Numbered from the stretch's first letter, positions 17,902 to 27,120 are shown. The stretch: DNA of 64,000 nucleotides from an uncultured Gallionellaceae bacterium (GCA_903847155.1 CAINCU010000028.1:124001-188000), one strand, 5' to 3'. Made by a program: numbers and translations. Notes: generated by a model from the sequence alone, not told the origin.

Positions 17902-18354
17902 TCAATGCTGTTCACTAATGGGAGAAAAAATACCACTCCAACCGTTTGTCGCAATTCGCAATTGTCCAGCCCCGACCCTCTTCAATATGAATTTGCCACC
18001 GTTTTGAAGTGCAAGGCGCAAAACCCAGTTGGCCGCCGACCCCAAGCGAATCTGCTCCCCGGTAAACTGGGTTTCGAGATCCGTGCCAGTTTTACAAATG
18101 ACGCTGACGCCCTCTGCCCAAAGACCGTCTCTGGTTTTGTCAAATTTCAAAAAGAGATGTCCGTTGATTTCAAGAATTGATAATACCAACGGTTTCCCGT
18201 CATCCATCGTAGTCTCTTCCCATTTCAGAGGATAAGCCTGATCGCCTAGCATAACTCTCAATTCACTGATCGTTGTGGCGCATGTTTGCGACTCATGAGC
18301 TTCGCAATTCAAAGACAGCAGGAGAAGAAAAGGGAAATAATATTTTCGGTACAT
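17902..18354 (-). CDS. Hypothetical secreted protein
   Basis: The 150-residue product begins MYRKYYFPFLLLLSLNCEAH, a likely Sec signal peptide; a lipoprotein reading is possible at LSLNC but the lipobox is poor. The mature part is a predicted beta-rich domain with two further cysteines (SQTCATTIS and SVICKTG) that could form a disulfide. No family is recognised. It stands alone among repeat-rich spacers in the accessory zone. Confidence 0.5.
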   Translation of the reverse strand: MYRKYYFPFLLLLSLNCEAHESQTCATTISELRVMLGDQAYPLKWEETTMDDGKPLVLSILEINGHLFLKFDKTRDGLWAEGVSVICKTGTDLETQFTGEQIRLGSAANWVLRLALQNGGKFILKRVGAGQLRIATNGWSGIFSPISEQH

Positions 18355-18507
18355 AGCGAACCCTATGACGCTAATATTTTCTAAAATAGCCTAAGAAAAG
18401 ATTTTTTCTACAGAATCGGCCGATATCAGATATCAGCGAGTCGATCAATCTGGATGTCCACTTACATCATGGCCGGGTGGGCAGTGTGTTCAATTGAACG
18501 CTTGATA

Positions 18508-18744
18508 TTAATTATCACCTTTGCCTTTGTTTGCCTTTATTTCAGAAAATCTTTCACGCCATTCCTTAAGATCCTCGTCTTCCTTTTCAAGCTGAATTGC
18601 CAAAGCCTCCAAAGGAGCAATTTTCTGATCTTCAAGTCTTCTTCCCAGCTTACCGCCCATTCGTGAATACAAATACTCAGTCTGCTTTTTAGTAAGTTTT
18701 TGAGCCCTTAACAAATACTCCTCGCTAGCAATTCTCTTTTTCAT
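18508..18744 (-). CDS. Hypothetical small charged protein
   Basis: The 78-residue product (start MKKRIASEEYLLRAQKL) is strongly charged and helical. Its C-terminal 35 residues, EALAIQLEKEDEDLKEWRERF, look like a coiled coil. The frame extends to 18801 but the upstream codons look random; a GGAGG lies 14 bases before the chosen ATG. No family is recognised. It could be a regulatory or antitoxin-like small protein, but no toxin partner is visible. Confidence 0.4.
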   Translation of the reverse strand: MKKRIASEEYLLRAQKLTKKQTEYLYSRMGGKLGRRLEDQKIAPLEALAIQLEKEDEDLKEWRERFSEIKANKGKGDN

Positions 18745-18821
18745 AATGCAAATCCCATCCTCCATGACTTTGACGCGGTAATTTAACATTCTAAAACGCA
18801 ATTAGCTAACACAGAATTGTT

Positions 18822-18914
18822 ACATCCATCACCTACCTGTGGACGAATGAAGGCTGGCTATATCTGGCCATCGTGCTCGACCTGTTCAACCGGGAAGTGG
18901 TGGGCTGGCCACCG
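18822..18914 (+). pseudogene. IS3-family transposase (OrfB) fragment
   Basis: [27 protein letters not shown] is the diagnostic DDE-domain block of IS3-group OrfB transposases, including the second catalytic Asp (VLDLF). Homology stops after GW, where the usual SLK continuation is replaced by unrelated sequence, and nothing upstream encodes the rest. Only about 30 codons survive. Confidence 0.75.
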
Positions 18915-19199
18915 ATTAACAGCAGAAAAAACTGGCAGCATGAAACCCACCTCTTGGAAGACGAAAAACCGGGGGAAGGTCAGTCTCAAACTGCACTATC
19001 GTTGCAGGTTTGCCAAACAGATATTTTTGCCCTTTTATTAAGTCTGCTTACGCGCGTATTGTTTGCGAAAGCCCTGAAAGGCATGAATACCAAGCCAAAG
19101 GTTGCCCACCCAAATGCAGAATCCACGTCGGGAAAGACTGCAGAGCAAAAAGTACAAACGTGTGTTATTTGAATCCGGCGCAGTATGACCAACCTCGAT

Positions 19200-19868
19200 T
19201 TAGATTTGGCTATACCTGTCGGAAGCATCTACTATGAGCTTTGCAATGTTTTTGATGTGGCTCCCAACGTGCTCAAGAGCTTTTGCTACAAACAGGATTT
19301 CAAGTGAAGTGGAAATGGTGCGAGGGTCTTCAGTCATGCTCTTTAGCAGGCAATTTGATACGACATTGCTTTCTTTATTGATCAATTCCTCGGTATCCAT
19401 CAATTTGAGCGCTATGGTCTTATCAAGCTTGGAATAGCTTTCGATAACTTCGGTTAGTTTGTGTTGTGCTAATTCTGAAGTAACGCTGACTTCTACATAA
19501 CGCCGTCTTGGCAAACCATTTCCATAAGCAAGTCGCTCTGCGATTAAAGCAATGTTCTTAGCTTCATCACCAATGTGTTCCAGATAAATAACGACTTTCG
19601 AGGCAATTATTATCGACTGCAAATCGCTTGCTGCCGGTTGTTGGCGTGCAATGGCAGTGAAACATAATCTATCAATCATCACTTCTAACTGGTTAACTGA
19701 GAAATCTTGATCGACTACCTGTTTCGCAACAACTGGCTTTGATTCAAAAAGTGCAAACAAAGACTGATTGAATTGTGAGTTGACCAGCACGCCCATTTCC
19801 ATAATGTGCGTATGAATCGAATTTAATTCATCATCGAATTTTGTAAACGTATGTGCTTTTCGAGCCAT
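19200..19868 (-). CDS. Second, diverged PhoU-like protein
   Basis: The 222-residue product aligns end to end with the PhoU at 7669-8382: both have ARQQPAASDL or RRQPAAGDL near residue 75 and EDPRTISTSLEILFVAKA near 180. The first metal motif is intact (YLEHIGDEAKNIA). The second reads EHVGSHIKN, so the conserved Asp of ERIGDHAKN is Ser. AAGGAGG precedes the ATG at 19868. Its neighbours include an M14 peptidase, phospholipase D, a PstS-like fragment and a phosphodiesterase, which suggests a phosphate-related accessory cluster. Whether it still senses phosphate is open. Confidence 0.85.
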   Translation of the reverse strand: MARKAHTFTKFDDELNSIHTHIMEMGVLVNSQFNQSLFALFESKPVVAKQVVDQDFSVNQLEVMIDRLCFTAIARQQPAASDLQSIIIASKVVIYLEHIGDEAKNIALIAERLAYGNGLPRRRYVEVSVTSELAQHKLTEVIESYSKLDKTIALKLMDTEELINKESNVVSNCLLKSMTEDPRTISTSLEILFVAKALEHVGSHIKNIAKLIVDASDRYSQI

Positions 19869-19945
19869 AGGCCCTCCTTACTTTAATTCTAAAGTTCTTA
19901 TATGTCAGTTTTATTAAGCTATGCGCCAACACTAGAATCTGCATA

Positions 19946-20998
19946 ATGCAGATAGCGCATACAATAGGATCTGCAGCCTCCCGATTCATGACTTCCCTGC
20001 CAGAGTTAAGAGAACTGGAACGTATTCTTGAACTTGGCCATCGCCATCTGGACTTTCACGTCGAGTGCGAAGTCAGCGCAGGGAACAAGTGCTTTCCGGT
20101 TTACCGACTTGCCTTGGGCAACCCCGATCCAAAATTGCCATCGATTGGGTTCTTTGGTGGCATTCACGGTTTGGAGCGCATTGGTACGCAAGTCTTGTTG
20201 TACTTTTTGCACAGCTTGCTCACACGACTGGAATGGGACAAAAGCCTGCATCATTTGTTACGGGATGTGCGCTTGGTATTCATGCCCTTGATAAATCCTG
20301 GGGGCATGTGGCAATCAACACGCTGCAACCCACGGGGGGTGGATCTGATGCGCAACGCACCCATAGAGGCAACAGGCAGCGTACCTTTCCTGCTGGGTGG
20401 GCACCGGATCAGCCCGCACCTGCCTTGGTATCGCGGCCCAGAAGGGGCTGTAATGGAGAGCGAAAATATTGCGCTGTGTCATACCGTAACCGAGGAACTG
20501 CTGACAAGACCTTTCAGTATTGCTGTGGATTGCCACTCCGGTTTTGGCTTGCGCGACCGAGTCTGGTTTCCACATGCGCACAGCGTGCACCCGATAGATC
20601 AATTGGCCGACATCGTCAGGCTGGAGGAGTTATTCCAGGAAACCTACCCAAACAACAGATACCTGTTTGAACCGCAAAGCATGCATTACCGCACTCATGG
20701 CGACGTTTGGGATTACCTCTACCTGCAGGCCCAGCAGGACAAGACCAAAACCTTTCTTCCTTTGACGCTGGAAATGGGCTCTTGGTTGTGGGTCAAGAAG
20801 AATCCACTGCAACTGTTTTCTCGTCACGGTATTTTCAATCCATCTGTTGCACATCGCCAACATCGGGTGCTGCGTCGGCATGCAGTGTGGTTAGACTTTC
20901 TAATGCGCGCCGCCTGTGGTTACGACAAATGGATGATCGATGGCCCTAAACGTTTGCGTATGCAGGAACGTGCCGTCGCACGCTGGTATAGAAAATGA
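19946..20998 (+). CDS. M14-family zinc carboxypeptidase-like protein
   Basis: This is a metallopeptidase/amidohydrolase of the M14 superfamily (carboxypeptidase or succinylglutamate-desuccinylase-like). In the 350-residue product, the zinc ligands His and Glu lie in GGIHGLERIGTQ (about residue 75), the substrate-binding block NPGGMWQSTRCNPRGVDLMRN is at about 117-137, the third zinc ligand His is in DCHSGFG, and the catalytic Glu is in LTLEMGSW. There is no signal peptide, so it is cytosolic. An alternative start is the Met at 19988. It overlaps the next hydrolase gene by four bases, so the two are cotranscribed. Confidence 0.8.
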   Translation: MQIAHTIGSAASRFMTSLPELRELERILELGHRHLDFHVECEVSAGNKCFPVYRLALGNPDPKLPSIGFFGGIHGLERIGTQVLLYFLHSLLTRLEWDKSLHHLLRDVRLVFMPLINPGGMWQSTRCNPRGVDLMRNAPIEATGSVPFLLGGHRISPHLPWYRGPEGAVMESENIALCHTVTEELLTRPFSIAVDCHSGFGLRDRVWFPHAHSVHPIDQLADIVRLEELFQETYPNNRYLFEPQSMHYRTHGDVWDYLYLQAQQDKTKTFLPLTLEMGSWLWVKKNPLQLFSRHGIFNPSVAHRQHRVLRRHAVWLDFLMRAACGYDKWMIDGPKRLRMQERAVARWYRK

Positions 20999-21750
20999 CG
21001 GCCTGGGTCTTATTGCGTGGCTTAGTGCGCGAAGCGCGTCACTGGGGGGAGTTCCCGATGCATTTTCAAATAGTCATGGGCGCACAACAAATAGTTACGC
21101 TGGATTTTCCCGGCAATGGCTCGCTCCATGCGTTACCAAGCGAGATGAGTGTTGCCGAAATGGCGAACCACTGCCGCATGCAACTCAAGCTGCTAGGTAA
21201 CACACCACCTTACCGTGTACTTGCTCTTTCTTTGGGGGCGATGGTCGCAGTGGAATGGAGTGCACAACACCCGGAAGAAATCGAAAAGCTGGTCTTGATT
21301 AACACCAGCCTTGCGCCTTACAACCCGTTCTACCACAGGCTGCGACCGAGCAATTATTTTACCCTGCTTGGCGTTCTACTCTTTGGTTCAGCTATGCAGC
21401 GAGAAAGCCTGATACTGCGTCTCACCAGCACACGATGCCGCAAAGCTCTTCAGCAAGAAACACTTCTGAAACAATGGGTCGCCTTTGCGTGCGAATATCC
21501 TGTCACACGCAGTAACGCATTGCGCCAACTACGCGCCGCGATCAATTATCGTGCCGCCCCTACCAAACCACCTGTGCCCACATTATTGCTTGCAGGACAA
21601 CAAGACCGATTAGTTAATGTGCAATGTTCGATCACATTAGCACAATGCTGGGGGTGCCCGATTAGGCTGCATCCGACTGCCGGTCACGACCTGCCGCTGG
21701 ATGATGGCATCTGGGTAGCGCAACAAATCTTGCAGTGGGAAGAATCATGA
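20995..21750 (+). CDS. Alpha/beta-fold hydrolase
   Basis: The 251-residue product shows the nucleophile elbow ALSLGAMVAVEW (Ser near residue 81), the acid in LLAGQQDRLVN and the catalytic His in TAGHDLPLDD. The N-terminal LLRGLVREARHWGEF contains the oxyanion-hole region. Its ATG overlaps the TGA of the M14 peptidase gene (ATGA). The tandem arrangement suggests sequential hydrolysis of an amide/ester substrate, but the substrate is unknown. Confidence 0.82.
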   Translation: MTAWVLLRGLVREARHWGEFPMHFQIVMGAQQIVTLDFPGNGSLHALPSEMSVAEMANHCRMQLKLLGNTPPYRVLALSLGAMVAVEWSAQHPEEIEKLVLINTSLAPYNPFYHRLRPSNYFTLLGVLLFGSAMQRESLILRLTSTRCRKALQQETLLKQWVAFACEYPVTRSNALRQLRAAINYRAAPTKPPVPTLLLAGQQDRLVNVQCSITLAQCWGCPIRLHPTAGHDLPLDDGIWVAQQILQWEES

Positions 21751-21886
21751 AGTTGATCTACGAAATAAAATATCTGTGACGTTAGTTCACCTTGTTTTAT
21801 CACCGATGTGTATACCACTCATTGCAATAATTGGGGCCAAGTGGCTCAATCTGAGACACAACTCAACATAATCTATTCGGTTCAAT

Positions 21887-23308
21887 TCATAGTTGGAAAG
21901 CCAGCCATAACAGCAAGCCTTCCCTGATCTCTCGCCAAAAACTGAGCGGCTGAGGTCGGTACAGCACGGCTGGATATTTCTGACGCTCTATCCATTGGAC
22001 GAAACGTTTCACCTCAGCCGGTTCATAGAAAGAGACCATCAGTTCATAGTTCAAGAACAGGCTGCGCTCATCCAGATTCGCTGTACCCACCAAGGCGAGC
22101 TCATCATCAACCACTACTGCTTTGGCATGAATCATGTAGGGCAAGAACCAGACACGGGCTCCTGCCGCTGTGAGTTCTCTTAGTGCGCGGTGCCGGGCAA
22201 GGTCTGCCAGAAAATGGTTTGATTTTTTTGGCATGAGCAGGTCAACCATAACCCCTCGACGTGCTGCAAGCGTTAGCGACATGAGCATCATTGGGTTGGG
22301 AACAAAATAGGGAGTGACAAGCGAAATGCGTTTGCGGGATATGAAGAAGCATGAGACTAATATTGTGAAGAGCGTATCGTCTATCTGATCCGGGCCGCTA
22401 GCAATCAGTTGGCCAATGGCGGGGCCGGTCGATAATTCCGGGCTGACCGGAGGGTCTGGTTCGACAACAGTGCCCTGTTTCGCAAATACCCAGTCCTGTT
22501 CAAACTGCTGCTGCGCTTGCATTGCCAATGCGCCATGCAGATCGAAACTCAGGTCCACCCAAGGCTGACTTTCAGAAGCGATTGAATCGTCAGCCTTGAA
22601 ATAGTCAGTCGATAGATTTCTTCCTCCGCACCATAACCACTCATTATCCGTGATGACCATTTTGCGATGATTCCGCAGGTTGGTCCGGCCTCGCAAAGAT
22701 GAACGCAAAGGGGGCACGAACAAAATCACCTGAACTCCCTCAGCTGACAGGCTCTTAAAATCGGTACGACCACCAAGATATGCGCCAACACCATCGACCA
22801 TTAACCTTACCTGTATTCCTTCCCGCGCTCGACGCTTAAGGCTTTGAGCGATTTCGTCACCTAGCCCATCGCGCGCGAATATAAAAGTGCAGAGGTCAAT
22901 TGAGCGCTTCGCGCCATCTATCATGTTTCGCAACGATTGCAATGCTTGCGCGCCATCTTCGTGAATGTTCAGTTGGTGGTAATTCGAAGCTGCGGGAAGT
23001 GCCATGATTGCGGCGAGTTCTTGGACCCGATCCTTGAGTGCATCCGAATTTGATGTTTGCGAAGTAGATTCATATTTCTTGGCGGACTTCTGGTAGCCCT
23101 TCACCTTACGAATACCGAACACCAGATATAGCGGAAGGGTTACATAAGGCAACAAAACGAGTGCCACAACCCAAGCGATAGCTGCCGACGGATGGCGGCG
23201 TAGGTGCAAGGTGTGTGAGGTGGTGACATAAATGGACAAGCCCACCATCACGATCAGACTGTGTAGCGTCGCCCAATGGCCAACCAAGGATCCATATGTC
23301 ATTGTCAT
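21887..23308 (-). CDS. Cardiolipin synthase / phospholipase D family protein
   Basis: This membrane enzyme condenses phosphatidylglycerol or transfers phosphatidyl groups. The 473-residue product has two N-terminal membrane segments (about 10-30 and 40-65, a PLDc_N-type anchor). It carries two complete HKD motifs: NHRKMVITDNEWLWCGGRN near 215 and IHAKAVVVDDELALVGTANL near 395. Both catalytic His/Lys/Asp sets are intact. It is convergent with the M14-hydrolase pair. The family is confident; the cls paralogue (A, B or C type) is not resolved. Confidence 0.87.
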   Translation of the reverse strand: MTMTYGSLVGHWATLHSLIVMVGLSIYVTTSHTLHLRRHPSAAIAWVVALVLLPYVTLPLYLVFGIRKVKGYQKSAKKYESTSQTSNSDALKDRVQELAAIMALPAASNYHQLNIHEDGAQALQSLRNMIDGAKRSIDLCTFIFARDGLGDEIAQSLKRRAREGIQVRLMVDGVGAYLGGRTDFKSLSAEGVQVILFVPPLRSSLRGRTNLRNHRKMVITDNEWLWCGGRNLSTDYFKADDSIASESQPWVDLSFDLHGALAMQAQQQFEQDWVFAKQGTVVEPDPPVSPELSTGPAIGQLIASGPDQIDDTLFTILVSCFFISRKRISLVTPYFVPNPMMLMSLTLAARRGVMVDLLMPKKSNHFLADLARHRALRELTAAGARVWFLPYMIHAKAVVVDDELALVGTANLDERSLFLNYELMVSFYEPAEVKRFVQWIERQKYPAVLYRPQPLSFWREIREGLLLWLAFQL

Positions 23309-23733
23309 CACAGCAACCGAAATAAACGATGCCCGTTTGTTTTTGAATCATCCAACGTCTGTTGTTCACTTGCAAGTGGACATCATTATTCCGCGCTGGC
23401 ACATCCTGCAAAAGTTGCGTGAACGCAAGAGAGCCGCTCACAAACAACTGGCCATTCAATTGCAAATGGATTTTTTGCTCTAACACGGCAAATGAGTTTT
23501 GAAAACAAGAATATCCTTACACTATGAGTGCTCCGTGCCATGAGCAGCCCTTCGAGAGCACCCTCCATTTCGGGCGTATAAAAATATCATAGACAAAGTG
23601 GCATAAGCAGTATGTTTATCGATCAATGTGCTAGTCAAACAAAAGCCCATGGGCTCAGCATCGCAATGATTTTACATTAACGACACAGGATGTCAGTTCT
23701 GAAGAATTTGAATACCGAACTGATTTCGCAGTA
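23309..23733. other. Gene-free spacer with a repeat fragment
   Basis: No supported gene is seen between the cardiolipin synthase start and the terminator at 23734. CTATGAGTGCTCCGTGCCATGAG (23521-23543) nearly repeats a stretch at 27067-27090, indicating a shared dispersed element. Confidence 0.4.
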
Positions 23734-23762
23734 GAAAAAAAGGGCCGCAACGCGGCCCTTTT
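23734..23762 (-). terminator. Rho-independent terminator after the PstS-like fragment
   Basis: GGGCCGCAACGCGGCCC forms a strong stem flanked by eight A residues on one side and TTTTC on the other. On the minus strand it carries the longer T run, 33 bases after the stop of the PstS-like fragment. It may work in both directions. Confidence 0.85.
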
Positions 23763-23794
23763 CACTATTGCTGGCAAAATCAATTACTGGCAGA

Positions 23795-23890
23795 TTAAAC
23801 GCCCAGCTTGGTCTTGGTGTAGCTTTCAATCAGCTTAACGGTGGCTTCAGGCAGCGGCACATAGTCAAGCTTTGCAGCTTGGGCTTGACT
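23795..23890 (-). pseudogene. C-terminal remnant of a phosphate-binding protein (PstS-like)
   Basis: On the minus strand the last 27 codons read AKLDYVPLPEATVKLIESYT and then KTKLGV before the stop. LDYVPLP plus an aliphatic helix is the usual end of periplasmic PstS. Reading upstream, the frame meets a stop within about 12 codons, and the next gene (23899-24612) ends there, so the rest of pstS is gone. A strong terminator still follows it. Confidence 0.5.
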
Positions 23891-23898
23891 CTCCGTAT

Positions 23899-24612
23899 TT
23901 AGTCGCTTTCAATATCCTGATTGGCATCGTTATGAATAAAGCCCTCGTCATGGATATCGAAAGTATTCGCGGGAATTGGCTTTATATCTAGGCTTGTTAC
24001 TTGCCAAACCACTTCACCGCCCTGCACTTGGATCATTAGAGGGATGCGGCTTTGCGTACTCCAGCAGATATGGGTGGTGCGTTTATCCTGAGTCAGGTCG
24101 TACCACTGGCATACCTTATAGGGCTGAGGGGCGTCATCCGGTGCTTTGGCTTTGGCTACCCGATATTTACCCATGGGATGTTTCAGGCCGTGCGTCAGAT
24201 CGAACCAGTCGGTGAAGTTGCCGATGCGATATAGATTTGTCCGGTCAATCTGGGTGCTGATCCGTTTCTTCATGTCCAGAACCGTCATTTTGAATTCTGA
24301 ATCCCCGTGGTTGTGGAAGGCATAGGTCTCAATTACATCATCAGTGCGGCGCTTCACGCGCTGGTCTCCATCACGCCAAATTTCCATTTGGTGCTTGGCA
24401 CCTTTGGAGGTGAATGTCGCCTGAAAGTGCAAGGAACCCGGTTCGCCCTTGCCACTGAAAACCTGTTCGAATTTTATTTCTTTAGCCGAGGCATCCAGAG
24501 AAACTGCGGCCACCAAACAAAGTGTGGCGAGCCGCAGCCCTAGTCCCCAATGGCTACATGGGAAGAATTTTTTCAAAGATAAATCTCCAAATTTCTTATC
24601 AAAACGTTGCAT
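23899..24612 (-). CDS. Hypothetical secreted protein paired with the phosphodiesterase lipoprotein
   Basis: The 237-residue product has an N-terminal hydrophobic segment ending ...VAAVSLDASA before KEIKFEQVFSGKG, consistent with a Sec signal. The mature part is beta-rich with repeated short strands (HFQATFTSKGAKHQMEIW, FKMTVLDMKKRISTQID), reminiscent of LolA-like folds, but no family is assigned. Its ATG immediately follows the TAA of the upstream phosphatase-family gene (TAAATG), so the two are translationally coupled. It probably serves the same periplasmic process. Confidence 0.6.
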   Translation of the reverse strand: MQRFDKKFGDLSLKKFFPCSHWGLGLRLATLCLVAAVSLDASAKEIKFEQVFSGKGEPGSLHFQATFTSKGAKHQMEIWRDGDQRVKRRTDDVIETYAFHNHGDSEFKMTVLDMKKRISTQIDRTNLYRIGNFTDWFDLTHGLKHPMGKYRVAKAKAPDDAPQPYKVCQWYDLTQDKRTTHICWSTQSRIPLMIQVQGGEVVWQVTSLDIKPIPANTFDIHDEGFIHNDANQDIESD

Positions 24613-26745
24613 TTATTGGCGCACTGCCTTGGCGTAGTCAAAGTAGCGGTAGGTCTTGCTGTCCACAGTCAGATCCTTCACCTTCAGGCTTATGGTGTAG
24701 GAACCTGTGGTTAGCGCCGTATCCTTCGTGGCGCCAGTCGGGTCGGTTGGCAGTTCGAAATTCAGGCCAGTCGCCGCGCTACTCGGGGTTACTGTGGACG
24801 AGGACACGCTAGGTGTGGACTGGCTGGCAGGTTTCACCAGCGATTCGTTGAGAATACGACCATCTGCCTGAGGCATGGACAGGCCAAGGAGGTAAGCCAC
24901 GGTCGGTGCAACATCGACATTTCCCGATGGGCCGGCGATGGTGGTCGCTGGCTTGAAAGACGGGCCATTTGCGATCAGAGTGTTATGCACATCAGAGGTG
25001 CCGAAACTACCGTGCATACCGCGCTGTCCTCCAGTGCTTTCAAACTCGATACCGGTCATGCCCTGAATTGTTGCAGTATCATCCCAGCTAAAGCTGACCA
25101 CCACATCGGGTTGACCTTTGTCCTGACGGCTTGCGTTTTCCAGGTTGACTTGCGCCATACTCAGAGTGCCAGAGATTGAGCCGTAACGGCTGTCCACGAA
25201 GATCGCACCGTATTCCTCTCGTTGTTGCAAGAACTTGACCAGATTATTTACCGTGGTGGCGTCATGTCCCGGTACGTAAAAATAGTCGGAACCGCCGTTT
25301 GCTGCTACCACAATGCCGTTGGCTGGTAGGCTACCCGGAGCAGGAACCTTGAACGATGCAACCGGACTGATCGCCTGATACTTGGTACCGGCTGTTCCAC
25401 ACAAGGTGCCCGCAGTATCCGTCCTGACGGGGACAGTCGGAACACCTGATGCGCCGCTCAAGCCATACATGGCGGAGGTTGTGCAACCGCTGCCATCGTA
25501 GGCCTTGAAGCCACGATAGGTCAGCAGGTCGGCTGATCTCACATCTCCTGAGAACGAGTAGCCGCTGATGACATTCGCTGCACCTATCGAGGCGGTGGTC
25601 GTGCCGCTGGTCGAACCGTTTATCAACGCACCATTGGGCAGCGTGGTGGACGGGTTGATCGTGAGCAGCGGATACATGCTTAATGGACCGGATACACTGC
25701 TGTGTCCGTGGTCAGACACAACGACGATGTTGGTCGTGCTGTCCATGCCATTGGCACGTAGGGCAGAGATTAGTTCGCCCAAACGTGCATCTTGTGAGTG
25801 CAAGCCAGCCTTCATGTTGGCCGTACCCGGGCCGTAGCCATGCTCGACATTGTCTGGAGTACGGAACCAGATCAGAGACAGCATCGGTTTTTTGACGGGC
25901 AGCAGGTACTGGGTAAATACCGACATCATGTATTTGTTGGAGGCATCCTCTGGCGCGCCCTGAGTAGTATCGGTGGAGTCGCGGGAAGATATTGCAATCA
26001 CGCTGCTGGCCGCATCATAAGCAGTCGTGTTAAAGGTGACATACCCTGCTTTGTTTGTCGGGCTGCCATTGTTGCTGGTCAGCGTAACAGTGTCTGATCC
26101 CGAGTAACCGTGGACGGTGTTGGCTGGAATGGCAAAGCCGTTGCTTTGCAGTTCTGTGACCAAACTGCGAGGCATTACGGTGTTCTCATCTAGGAAGAAA
26201 CCGCCTTGGCCCAGATCCTGAATGTAGGCTGCTCCAGACTTGCCGACTGTCGCGGTCGCCAAGCCTGCACTTTGTGCAGTGGCGAACAAGCTCTTTACCA
26301 GCAGCAGTTGGCCGCTATAGTAGGTGTTGAGTGTGGACAGAACTTGATAGTCTTCGGTAAATACTGGGTCTGTGTAATCCTGATTGGCACCGCTGGCGCC
26401 GGTGCCGACTGGAATGGTGTTCGACGCGCCTTGGGGTGGAGTCCAGAAGGTGTTTCCGTAAAAGCCGCTGGTCTTGGGGAAAGAACCAGTAGCAAAGGAC
26501 GATCCGTTCATCATGGTGAAGGTCGGATAAGTCGAGTGATTATCGCTGAAGTTGACTCCGGTATTGCGTAGTGCGTACAGATTTGGGGTGTCTGTGGCAT
26601 TTACCGAGTCCGGGCGCAGGCCATCCCATACCATGATAACGGTACGTGTCGCGGACGGTGATGCGGCAGTGGATGAACCACCTCCGCAACCAGCGAGTAA
26701 GACGCTGGCGGCAAGGGTGGCAAGCAAGGTTCCAATCAACTTCAT
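24613..26745 (-). CDS. Alkaline-phosphatase-superfamily lipoprotein (type I phosphodiesterase / nucleotide pyrophosphatase-like)
   Basis: The 710-residue product has a lipoprotein signal (MKLIGTLLATLAASVLLAGC). The metal-site residues of the NPP/alkaline phosphatase fold appear in order: Asp in VIMVWDGLRPD, the nucleophile Thr in STYPTFTMMNGSSFATG, DNVEHGYG, Asp/His in VVSDHGHSS, and a late His in GGQRGMHGSFGTSD. The C-terminal 100 residues are Ser/Thr-rich followed by a small beta domain. GGGGAG precedes the ATG. It probably releases phosphate from phosphodiesters at the cell surface; the substrate is unknown. It is coupled to the secreted protein downstream. Confidence 0.83.
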   Translation of the reverse strand: MKLIGTLLATLAASVLLAGCGGGSSTAASPSATRTVIMVWDGLRPDSVNATDTPNLYALRNTGVNFSDNHSTYPTFTMMNGSSFATGSFPKTSGFYGNTFWTPPQGASNTIPVGTGASGANQDYTDPVFTEDYQVLSTLNTYYSGQLLLVKSLFATAQSAGLATATVGKSGAAYIQDLGQGGFFLDENTVMPRSLVTELQSNGFAIPANTVHGYSGSDTVTLTSNNGSPTNKAGYVTFNTTAYDAASSVIAISSRDSTDTTQGAPEDASNKYMMSVFTQYLLPVKKPMLSLIWFRTPDNVEHGYGPGTANMKAGLHSQDARLGELISALRANGMDSTTNIVVVSDHGHSSVSGPLSMYPLLTINPSTTLPNGALINGSTSGTTTASIGAANVISGYSFSGDVRSADLLTYRGFKAYDGSGCTTSAMYGLSGASGVPTVPVRTDTAGTLCGTAGTKYQAISPVASFKVPAPGSLPANGIVVAANGGSDYFYVPGHDATTVNNLVKFLQQREEYGAIFVDSRYGSISGTLSMAQVNLENASRQDKGQPDVVVSFSWDDTATIQGMTGIEFESTGGQRGMHGSFGTSDVHNTLIANGPSFKPATTIAGPSGNVDVAPTVAYLLGLSMPQADGRILNESLVKPASQSTPSVSSSTVTPSSAATGLNFELPTDPTGATKDTALTTGSYTISLKVKDLTVDSKTYRYFDYAKAVRQ

Positions 26746-26884
26746 GATTTTTTCTCCCCGATGTAGTAGTAAGTAGATAAAAGCGCTCTTGTAGCCGGAT
26801 AAACGATTTCATAAAACATGCTCGACTTTATAAATGGCGCTAATTACAAAATAATGAAGAAATTAATTAGAAATGATGAAATCT

Positions 26885-27090
26885 ATTCATAGAATCGGCC
26901 AGATTTATCCGTGACTGCCTGATTGGAGGGTGCTTGTGAATGACCTGTTTTGGCCGATGACCAGCCCGATACCATCGGACCGGAGTTCGGCCTTACCGGA
27001 CGGTCTTCCCAAGCAGGACTTAATTGACCATGGACGTCCGCTTTATGGCATGCTGTTAGCAAGGCGCTATGAGTACTCCGTGCCATGATG
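26885..27090. repeat. Degenerate dispersed repeat, fullest copy
   Basis: The region contains AGAATCGGCC, TTTTGGCCGATGACCAGCCC, GGACGGTCTTCCCAAGCAGG, GACGTCCGCTTTATGGCATG and CTATGAGTACTCCGTGCCATG. Parts recur in order at 16376-16480, 18413-18425, 23521-23543, about 17345-17515 and 31185-31205. No coding potential is seen. The 26746-27369 spacer holds this repeat and the hairpin at 27121-27155. Confidence 0.5.
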
Positions 27091-27120
27091 AGTCATTGAC
27101 AGCGCAAAATATCTCAACGC

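Noticed and set aside
26746-26884. Pho box upstream of the phosphodiesterase lipoprotein
   Set aside because: No clear CTGTCAT-type direct repeats were seen, so phosphate regulation is not claimed from sequence.
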